In this document: positions 55,774 to 64,000 of the stretch, piece by piece
How positions within the stretch are numbered: the first letter of the stretch is position 1
Layout of the letters: every line of letters begins with the position of its first letter
Source of the DNA: Laccaria trichodermophora
Lineage: Eukaryota; Basidiomycota; Agaricomycetes; Agaricales; Hydnangiaceae
NCBI GenBank assembly: GCA_018417955.1
Contig: JACTVC010000038.1
Span: 372,001 to 436,000, forward strand
Length of the DNA stretch: 64,000 nt
Direction: 5' to 3'
Translations under genes and position numbers: made by a program
Notes under the pieces: generated by a model
The model's input: only the letters and a program-made list of their open reading frames with translations
What the model was told of the DNA's origin: nothing
Database searches by the model: none

Positions 55774-56569
55774 ACTAGAGGTTGACTTTGTCAACAAAAA
55801 CCTCGCTTCTGTATTTTGAATATGTTAGTAAGGGTTCTTAGCACACCTGGGCCCTCGGCTTCACCCAATGAAAAACTTACAAAATGCACTAATTGAAATT
55901 GTCCTACCCATTTCAGCTGTTCCCATCACCCACTGTTTATCTTAGCAGACTCTTTTTCTTTCATGGATTGAATATACATTATTGCTCATCAAGAGGCTGC
56001 TGCTTGTCACCTGGCCTTTGGCTGACTCCTTGCAGTGGCAGGGGGTAGTTTGGACCATGTTTGCAGTACACCTATATTTCTTTGTACAACTGTATTTAGA
56101 TGAAATCAATTGTATATAGTGTAAGAATAAAAGTCATCTTATTTGCACCATGTTTGCAGAAGAGTGAGATGTTTGTTCCAATCTTGAACAATATGACCTG
56201 GAGAAAGTCCCATTATTTGCACCATATTTGTGGAAGAGTAATATGTTTGTTCCAATCTTGAACAATATGACCTCCAGAAAGTCCTATTATTTGCGCCATG
56301 TTTGCAGAAGAGTGATGTGCTTAGAAATATGAAGCTGGGAGACCTAGCTAAAGTGAGGTGATTTGTCCACAACTGTGTTCTCTAGGTGAAGCTTTGCTAA
56401 AAATTAAAGTTTTGCCTAGTGATTAAGAGACAAACTGAGTTGTTCCTGACATCCATTCCATTTACAAATTTTAATTTTTAACAGCTTCTTGTCCTGTCAA
56501 TGTACCTTAAAACACATTTAAAAAATATGAACAACCATTTCTTTACATTTGGATGCCACCTTTGCACAA
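55774..56569. other. CpG-poor DNA with a 74-bp tandem repeat
   Basis: No gene. 56141-56330 carries about 2.6 units of a 74-bp repeat ('tatttgcaccatgtttgcag' followed by 'gtttgttccaatcttgaaca'). Confidence 0.6.
56141..56330 (+). repeat. tandem repeat, 74-bp unit, about 2.6 copies
   Basis: Units begin at 56141, 56215 and 56288. Differences between units are few and mainly transitions. Confidence 0.88.
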
Positions 56570-56696
56570 TAGGCAAACACACTGTCAAAATAGAAAATTT
56601 CCCATAGGCTTGTTCTAATTACATAAAAAGGTGCAAAAATGATTAATTTGTCACAGAATCCATCAAATACTTTGCTTAACTGCCTGATCACTGCTT
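56570..56696 (-). repeat. inverted partner of 49180-49302
   Basis: Lies within a minus-strand relic frame (VDGSMRHLKQAVIRQL, then SKVFDGFCDKLIIFAPFYVI) of unknown family. Confidence 0.7.
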
Positions 56697-57518
56697 GTTT
56701 AAGGTGTCTCATAGACCCATCAACAAATTGTGGAAATCCTGGTTTGCCCCTGTGAATTTCACAGCACATGGTGGCGATTATATGGCCGTACATGACCATA
56801 CATAGAATTTACAAGCCTGGTCTGTAAGGCATCACCACACTTCCATGTTGTTGAAGGCATCTATGCCCTTTCCACCATTCTCTTGGTTTTGAAGTGTTGC
56901 AGTTTGTTTGAAGTGGGATCCCATTAAACACACCTTTGTTGTTCGCTGAATGTAATCCTGCATAATGATTTCTCAACAAAGTATACAAAATGTTGGCCAC
57001 AACAATTTTGCCTGCTCCCACTTTGAGAATGTTAGAAAGTAACAAAATATGTGAGAACAGTCAAAATCATATTGTACATCTAAATTGAACTTATGAGTGC
57101 TAATGAGACCAACTCAAGCTAGTCAAAGCACATTAGCATTCTAGTTTTTTCTGATGAATGTTCTCATTATCTCTCTATCTTTATTGATGTATCAATTTTC
57201 CAAGTGGTTGTTATAATGCACTGTTACTTATATGAATATACTATATTTATGCTGATTCCTCTGCAAGATTTGCTATTGGCTCAAGCTCAGCCACACCACC
57301 CACCTGCCTTTCCAGTTCTGCATTGTAACTTGCAATCTCTTGCCAAACATCCCAAAATTGTACAACCTCCCCCAAGCAACACCAATTTGTGTTGTGAACT
57401 ACAATTTTCTAAGTTTTGAGTTCAAGAACCAAGCATCCCAAGTCCACAATTACAAACAGTTATAAGTTTTATATATGATGGTCAGCATACTTGTTAATGT
57501 AGTTGGCCTCAAAAACAT
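56697..57518. other. CpG-poor repeat-derived DNA
   Basis: No gene or further repeat recognised beyond the relic frame that extends to about 56799. Confidence 0.45.
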
Positions 57519-58061
57519 TTAATGAGTATGAAAAATGAAGGTCAGAGGGGAGGAGATCTCTCCCAAACACTGGTAGAATATAAACACCATGAAGGAAGGT
57601 GTCCAAGTGGACAATGAGACAATATGCTGGCCATTTCTGTATGTGTTAGGCTTGACCTTCCATATACCTATCTCAGGGTCAGGCCTTGCATCAACACATT
57701 TGAACCATTCAACAAAGGCATGGTAGCATGTCTTCACATCATGGGTAAATGAGAAGAGAAGCTTGACCCTGACAACACTCATTATCTGAATTCTGAGCTT
57801 GTCTTCATCCTCAACAACCAGTGCACAGTCATGTTGCAGCCCTTGCTTCCACCATGAAGGGGTTAAATGGATGTGTTTGGTCCTGATATCCCTGGTGCCA
57901 GACTTGTCACTAGGCACATAGAAGGTGACAACAGCAGAGTGGAACACTGAGATTTTGCCAGTTGGGTGAGGACATTGTTTTAGGGGAACATCAGCTGATG
58001 AGCCACCATTCACTGCGTTTCCCGCTGAATTTCTTTTTTCGTACAATGTGGGAAAGTCCAA
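57519..58061 (-). pseudogene. C-terminal fragment of a Plavaka-like transposon protein
   Basis: Minus-strand frame without an ATG start. It contains FHSAVVTFYVPSDKSGTRDI, RTKHIHLTPSWWKQGLQHDC, MSVVRVKLLFSFTHDVKTCY and HAFVEWFKCVDARPDPEIGI with WKVKP next. The series (APSDxSGxxGM...I...PSWxxGxxRxDCV...ARVxLFFSF...YPCALVxWFS...PDEDTGMWxVxP) is the C-terminal domain of Plavaka-type agaricomycete transposons, recalled from memory of that family. Only this end is present, in a CpG-poor block. Confidence 0.6.
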
Positions 58062-58404
58062 CTTTCCAGGCTTGTTCCTTGTTGTCTTCGAACAAAACTA
58101 CCAAACATTCTCATACCTACCCATTTTTTCTTTCCCTCCCTTTTCCATATCAATTGCGACAGAAAACCTCCCTCAACACCATGTTTTCTGTGCTTCCCTG
58201 TCATTTTAAGGTGATTGGGTATCATGCTTTTCGCTGTTCCCAATCACACGTCGTTTTGTAAGGAATACATGGTAAAGTTCGTCTTTCTGCTGCTTCCTCA
58301 GTTGCGACTAGATTTTTATATATAGGAAATCTCAAGTGCTGAGGTACTTTGTACTTAAGTTATATGAAGTTCAGATATTCCTCAAACCCTGCTGAAGTTA
58401 GTAC
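58062..58404. other. boundary between decayed block and CACTA-type locus
   Basis: CpG reappears across this stretch. I looked for a CACTA-type terminus and did not find a convincing one. Confidence 0.4.
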
Positions 58405-59273
58405 ATGGTAAGTACTACACTTACTTCTTTGAGGACGTGGCTCACCAGACCTTGCAGCTGCCACGTAGTGCTTTCGCTCCCCCGCTTCCGCCTCACCTTG
58501 CCTGCCCTCGGCCGCGCCCTCGGAAAAGCCTCACACATGCTGAATGTGAACAGCGCCGCCGCAAGTTAGGCTTACCCTGTGCACTCGACAAATGGCTCCA
58601 CAAGTCGCTTCCCATAGCTTCGAACCCATTTGGTGAAGAATCTGAAGACATAATGAGCACAGGGTTATGGGCTCAGGACCACGTTGAATGCACAGTGAGA
58701 GTTCTTAAAGAAGAAGTCAGTTCATATGTTATATCCTTTCTCCTCTTCTATCATGATTCATTATTTCCATAGGGACTCGTCGAGGAGCCGTTTCAGGACC
58801 CTCCTACCTACACCCTCTACATGAGTATACGTCTCCCTCCATCTTCAGGTTTTCTGATCTACTATTGGACAAGCCCCCATGTTATCCTCGATACCTACAT
58901 AGGCGACAATACCGACCTTAAGGCTCCTGACTGGGTCACTTTGATCAGCTCCCCTTGCACGTTCTGGCAGCCACGATCACACATGATCGAGGTTGCAGAG
59001 CTTTCGACCACACCAGATAACGAACAACTGTCAGCGAAGATTCAAGCCTGGTCAACAGCAGTGTCGGTATGTCCATCCTCTTCGTTGACGTGATCTTGAT
59101 GTTGATTCTTCTCTTAGCGACCTTCGCGCTTGCATATGCAACCCCTCACATTGTTGGCCTCGATTCCTCTCAACTGTCGATCACACAAGCCTCGCGCCTA
59201 TGAGCTTGACTGTGCAGAGTCACTCGCCTACCGACTGACGTTGTTGGATGTAGCAGGATCGTCCTCCTCTTGA
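58405..59273 (+). CDS. unknown protein, 239 aa, upstream of the Tnp2 transposase gene
   Basis: Proposed exons 58405-58407 (ATG alone), 58449-58715, 58773-59066 and 59118-59273, all in phase. The tiny first exon is inferred because the long frame has no ATG of its own; its intron would be only 41 nt, so the start is doubtful. The later introns are clear. The product has a Pro-rich basic start (PRPRPRKSLTHAECEQRRRK), then GLWAQDHVECTVRVLKEEGL, IRLPPSSGFLIYYWTSPHVI, then CTFWQPRSHMIEV and a Ser end. No known domain recognised. It is followed in the same direction by the transposase gene, so it may be an accessory transposon gene or an unrelated neighbour. Confidence 0.5.
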
Positions 59274-59640
59274 AGACGTACTATCACATAGTATAGTATT
59301 AGTGTCGTATCATATGGCAAAGATAATATGAAAGTTCTTTTTCTCCTCTCGCTACTGTAAGGGACAAATTTTGTGACTCAAGATATGGCGTGTAGAACTG
59401 AGTGCCATTGAAGCGCTTTAGGCTTCTTTTCTGAGGTTCGGATTTTCTGTTGAAGAAATTCCCACGTCTGCTGGAACGTGCGTTCATCCCTCAACGCCAT
59501 TCATGGTGTCTCTTGTCCTATATTCCACTAATTGCTTACTCTATCCTCCCCAATAATTGTATTGTATCATTACACTTCATATTTCGCCGCCCGTGCGCCC
59601 GTTCTTATATTTTGTGCAAGAGCCAAGACTTGACTTCAAA
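59274..59640. other. gap between the unknown gene and the transposase gene
   Basis: 367 bp containing the presumed transposase promoter. No other gene supported. Confidence 0.4.
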
Positions 59641-62600
59641 ATGGTACGTCCAACTGGAAATCACATCTTTCAAGGTTGACTTACCTTAATCAAGCCACCA
59701 AAACGAGGAAAACGAAGGGATGTGCCTTGTGAATGCTCCCAATGTGGAGGAATCCTTTATGTCTCACAAGAGGATCGCTGTGGACACTTGCAGCATGACA
59801 AACTCGTGATGGCAGCAAGAAATCGATTGGAAGATGAACCAACCTCCCTATCTAACATTAATATTACAGAGATAATGAATGAAAATCCTTCCACACCACC
59901 CCAACAAGCCAGGTCTTTGCCTGCCACTCCTACTCAACCATTTTCTGTAGGACAACCCCTGGGAACCCCCATTAGTGCCCGTCGCACAGCTTTTCTCTGT
60001 GCTCAGGAAGAACGTGCACGAAATTTACAGATTGACATGCTTGCGGAGCTGAACGAAGTCCCGGAAGTGTTGATGGACGATGACTGGGAGGAGCCGCTGC
60101 TTGATGACGATGACGCAGTGCCAGAGCCAACCACTTCCATCTCTCCTTTCTCGCAAGTCTCGGCGACATCCAATCCTTCTTCAGTGTCCAGCACACCAAA
60201 CCCCATTAATCATGCATCTGAGGGGCCCAGCAACTTAGCCGTCCCAACTGCAGATGGTGTTCCAGAACACAAGCATGCAGAGAATGACCCAGATCCATTC
60301 TTCAAACTGGGGGCCACTGATAATCCCCTTCCCGCCGCCCCTACTGCTGTTCACCCACATCACGGCATTTACCTTCTGTACGTGCTGGTGTCTTGGCTCC
60401 ATCTCCAGTTCCATCTTCCAGTTCGAGCATGCTCCGCTCTCATCAGTGTGGTTGCGCTGATCATCCAGGCTTTTGGCCAGACGATAAACCCGCCACCCAT
60501 CACAACTCTTCATCGAGTCATGAACGGGCTAGATGTGGAACCTACCTTTGACATTTTACCCACCTGCCCCAACTGTCTCGAAGTATACCCTGATGCGGAG
60601 GACACCCCAACCATCTGTGCCAATTGCAGTTCATTTATTTTCAAGGCTGCTAATCCTCGCTTGGCTATGGATTCTCAGGCGCCAGTTTCAACCGCATGTA
60701 CACCTCTTCTGCGCTTTCCATACAAGAGTATACAATCCCAGCTAGCTAGTATCCTTTCACTTCCAGGAATTGAAGAAGAGCTTGATGGCTGGCGCAAACG
60801 TCAACGCACGCCGGGAAAGTATTTCGATGTGTTTGATGGTGATATTCCCAAGAACATCAAGGCTCATGACAGCACTCATTTCTTTCGCAATGACCACGGG
60901 GATTTAAATGGTCCTGAAGGAGAGCTTCGAATTGCACTCACGCTTGGTGTGGACTGGTATGTGATACGGTTATCTATTCTTTTTTATTTTCACATCTTGC
61001 ACTGCAGGTTTTCTTATCTTCGAAGTCAAATTGCGCCTTCGCATATGTCAGGTCCCATTTCTTTCAACATTGCTAATCTCCGTGATCATTTGCGGTAGGT
61101 TGAGCACAACATAAAGATTTTTTTCAGTATTGAAGAGTATCTAGGTATCGCACGGCAAACTTGCTCCTTGGTGGCATAATGCCTGGACCAAAGGAAGGTA
61201 ACCCTGATCAATGCCAACGGTTTCTGCGTATCATCGTCAATGAGCTCCTCCGCTTGTGGTGTCATGGTGTCCGTCTACCAACACCATCTTGTCCTGAGGG
61301 ACGTTTGATACGCATTATACTTATCTGTATTTGTTGTGATAAGCCTGCAGCTCATAAAATGGGTGGATTTGGTTCACACTCACATACAATGTTTTGCACT
61401 CGATGCTGGATCAAACAGGCTGACAAGGCTTCCTCTGCATCATTTCAAAAGAATGGTATGTATTTTTTCGTGTGGCTTCAGTTATTAATTTTGATTATCA
61501 AGGGTTTCGAACACGCACTGATGCCGAGCACCGCAAGGCTGGTGAAAAGTATGCCCACCTCAAATCTGCAAGTGCTCGTGAAGATTTCGTTAAGCAATAT
61601 GCTGCACGATGGTCCGAGTTCGCACGCCTGCCTTATTTTGATCTTGTGCATATGATTGTTATTGATCCTATGCATAACCTCCTACTTGGTCAGTTGATTG
61701 GTGAAATTTATCTACCTTTCATGTGCTGATGTTCTCACAGGTCTCGTCAAAACCCACTTCTACCATATCTGGGTCCAAGGCAAAATTTTACACAAAACTA
61801 AAGAACTTCGGGCTCTACATAACATTCTAAGTAATGTACATTTTTTGGTCTAGGCGAGCACGATGTGATTACTGATGTTTACATTCTTTTAGTTCAGCAT
61901 GCCGGCTTACCTTGGACGGCTACCATCTCTTGTCAGAATCCCCGCTGGTGGATCACTGACTGCTGACCAGTGGCTTTTGATGGCTGTAGTAGTTGCGCCT
62001 ATTGCGGTCTGTGCATTCTTTGAAAAGATAGTTGATCAATGCTGACTCATGTTCCACAGATTCCTCAAATGTGGCATGACTACATGCCTGACCCAGTAGC
62101 TGCGAGAAGGCAACGTGACGCAGCAAATAAAGCACGCATTGACAAGAAGGTACGCGCTGCTGAGACAAGGAAACAGAAAGCTGCAGCAAAGAAATCTATG
62201 ACTGAACCGAGGCAGGCACAGGACAACACACAAAATTCACAACCAGAGCAAACATCGTCTACAACCCTAGATAATACAAGTACTACAAATTGTGCAGCCA
62301 TGAAGCATTCACGCCGACCTCCTGATGAAGATGTTGACTCTCAGGATGAAGACGAAGACCTTCCATCATGTCTTCACCCTGACGATCCTGCTAACTTTCT
62401 CAAGCTAGGTCAAGCCCTTCGCCTCTTCCTGGCACGAGAAATAAGTGATGCCCAGATTGACATGGCTGATGGGCTATTGCGAGAGTACTGCCAGGAGCTC
62501 GTCGTGGTGAGTTTCTCAACACCTTAGCTCACCTATCAACAATTCATGGTGCTTTTAGCTCTACGGACCAGATGTAATCAAGCCTAATCATCATTATGCA

Positions 62601-63664
62601 ACCCACACCTCTGAATGTCTTCGCAACTTTGGCCCAATGCATGGATTTTGGATGTTTTTATTCGAACGTCTAAACAAAGTCCTAAAAAGCTACAAGACCA
62701 ACAATCATGGTGGTGGGGAACTCGAAACAACATTCTTTCGAGAGTTTCATCGTACTGTGGCCACGTCACGTATGGTACGCATCAGAATTCCTAGGTTATT
62801 ACTGTATCACTACAATCAGTATTATTTTAGGTTGCTCAAGCTGCATGTAGCGATCAACCAGAATACTTTCAAGCAGCAGTTCAGCACATGTTTGATGCAA
62901 CAGCGGATGATCGAGGTACTGTCCAGGCCCTTGCTCGTGATCTTGAGGAACATCACAAGGATGGTAAGTGTCTGCTGCACCTCCAAGCCATGGTCTACTT
63001 ATGCACTTGTTTTTCAGATGGTGTAATTTTCTCGCTAAGTCCTCACTTTGAGAGGAGAGAGATGGACAGCGGTCTTTACGCCGCTGTTTTAAGACATGTT
63101 TCTGTTCTTTTTCCGCATCTCAAGCTACGGTCATTGATCACGACCAACCCTACCTCTGACTCAATTCCCTTGATGAAAGAAGCATTCTTCTTTGACTATG
63201 CTGTTGTGAATCAATGTCGCTACTTAGCCTCCAAGCGCGTGAGGAACTCGATGAACTCCTTGGCCAAAGTTTTCATTTCAGAAGCAGGGGAAACCTGGGT
63301 TGGCGAGCTGATGGATTTGATCCACGTCAATCAGGGCCCTGATCTGACATTTACTCTAGGACATTTTCATTGGTTTCGTCCACTTCGAATGGATTTGAGT
63401 CAAACAATTTGGAGTTCCTAGTGCGTATTTTCTTCCGTGTCATTGAAAGCGACTACTGATGATGGTATAAGTGCTTCTTTCGGAGTAAAGCTGTGGCACG
63501 ATGGCCAATATTTGACCGATAGTGAGCCGGGACCACCAAGCCTCTTTCTGCTGCAATTTCTCAAGAACCACATTGCTTCGCATGATGTTGAAATTAACGA
63601 CATTTCCGCAATTGCCACCTTAGGAGTTCGGGTAAGTTCACCAACATTTGTTTTCCACCATTAA
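59641..63664 (+). CDS. Tnp2-family (CACTA/EnSpm-type) transposase
   Basis: The ATG (59641) forms a 3-nt first exon spliced to PPKRGKRRDVPCECSQCGG (zinc-binding start, CxCxxC). Introns lie at 59644-59694, 60957-61007 and 61095-61144, with further ones near 61456, 61690, 61840, 62010, 62505, 62775 and 62965. The last is 63420-63470. All join in frame without a stop, giving roughly 1,050-1,100 aa. Tnp2 landmarks are present: LTLGVDWFSYLRSQ (first acidic residue), NLLLGGIMPGPKEGN, LICICCDKPAAHKMGGFGSH (second), FDLVHMIVIDPMHNLLLGL, NFSMPAYLGRLPSLVRIPAG, NHHYATHTSECLRNFGPMHG and NNHGGGELETTFFREF. It cuts and pastes a CACTA-type element. C-terminus after IATLGVR is uncertain. CpGs are normal, so it is young and may be active. 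Confidence 0.87.
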
Positions 63665-63702
63665 TGTCACTAAAGCATCACACAGAATTAATGAATAGTA
63701 GA

Positions 63703-64000
63703 CTATACCTCTCCTACATTTGTATTGTTGATGTTGATCTGGCTTGGTTCACTGTCCCATTCTCTCCATTCCTTCAGCGCAGCCAAGTCTTCCTGATCAA
63801 GCTCGCTATCCTCAATTTCGATATCTTCGAGCTTGATGCCCTTTGGCTCTGGAGCTACAATAATATTTTGGTTGCCAGATGCAACTATCCAGCCTTCATC
63901 CAACATGGAGCGAGGCACACGACACTTAGGCTTGTCGATGTCTGTGTTCTCTTGGAAGCCATGGAACCGACCATGTGTTGAGGTTTCGCCAGCATCCCAT
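63703..64000 (-). CDS. partial gene at window edge, acidic C-terminus, unknown
   Basis: The minus-strand frame enters from beyond the window (reading from DAGETSTHGRFHGFQENTDI) and ends at 63703 with NTNVGEV. It is acidic (IKLEDIEIEDSELDQEDLAA, then LKEWREWDSEP) and contains PRSMLDEGWIVASGNQNIIV. It converges on the transposase gene with a gap of about 40 bp. It may be the second gene of the CACTA element or a neighbour. No family recognised. Confidence 0.4.
   Translation of the reverse strand, partial: WDAGETSTHGRFHGFQENTDIDKPKCRVPRSMLDEGWIVASGNQNIIVAPEPKGIKLEDIEIEDSELDQEDLAALKEWREWDSEPSQININNTNVGEV

Noticed and set aside
1..64000. CRISPR arrays, bacterial operons, riboswitches
   Set aside because: The window is clearly eukaryotic (spliceosomal introns, nuclear gene families). 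No regularly spaced short repeats of CRISPR type were seen.

Overview
The window looks like a piece of a mushroom-forming basidiomycete genome (Agaricomycetes). The evidence is dense genes with many spliceosomal introns of about 50-60 nt (GT...AG), typical agaricomycete families (F-box-like and MIF4G-like orphans, a fucosyltransferase-like protein with HLRRGD, a fungal tetraspanin, TAF4, a V-ATPase proteolipid, a WDR7-like WD40 protein), and transposon families common in these fungi (Ngaro-type tyrosine-recombinase elements, Tnp2-type CACTA elements, hAT MITEs). Introns were placed by eye from splice signals and reading frame.

Layout. 0.6-5.6 kb: an F-box-like gene, a serine lipase and an NFKBIL1-like gene. 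6.4-19.9 kb: a repeat block poor in CpG. It holds a gag + tyrosine-recombinase element with split direct repeats (6368-9764), a hAT MITE (13781-14344), and a broken, CpG-stripped copy of the lipase 5' end (15462-15743 plus 19849-19899). That copy is split by a ~4.1 kb TIR element (15744-19848) carrying a fragment of an oligopeptide (OPT) transporter gene. 20.2-26.8 kb: two tandem MIF4G-like paralogues, an NAD(P)-binding reductase and a V-ATPase proteolipid. 27.7-31.3 kb: a 2-kb near-perfect inverted duplication bounded by short TIRs and a 7-bp direct repeat, then a 1.2-kb element with 65-bp TIRs. 31.8-49.0 kb: a gene-rich stretch (fucosyltransferase-like, TAF4, LEA-like membrane protein, tetraspanin, secreted/single-pass protein, small membrane protein, WDR7-like).

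49.3-58.1 kb is a second repeat block. A second copy of the gag + recombinase element is interrupted by two hAT MITEs and a 1.95-kb TIR element, and is followed by a relic resembling the C-terminal part of a Plavaka-type transposon protein. 58.4-64 kb holds an apparently intact Tnp2-type (CACTA) transposase gene with a small unknown gene in front and a partial convergent gene at the window edge.

Main result. The two recombinase elements share an unusual plan: gag-like zinc-knuckle ORF, then tyrosine recombinase, with no reverse transcriptase between them. The better-preserved copy keeps A1-ORFs-B1-A2-B2 split repeats as in Ngaro/DIRS elements, so the family is probably a non-autonomous passenger. 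Both copies are dead: the HxxR-box arginine reads His in both, many stops are CGA>TGA, and copy 2 has lost the tyrosine region. The lipase fragment, with an undamaged source gene 11 kb away, shows the same CpG-to-TpG/CpA decay directly, pointing to methylation-driven mutation of duplicated DNA.
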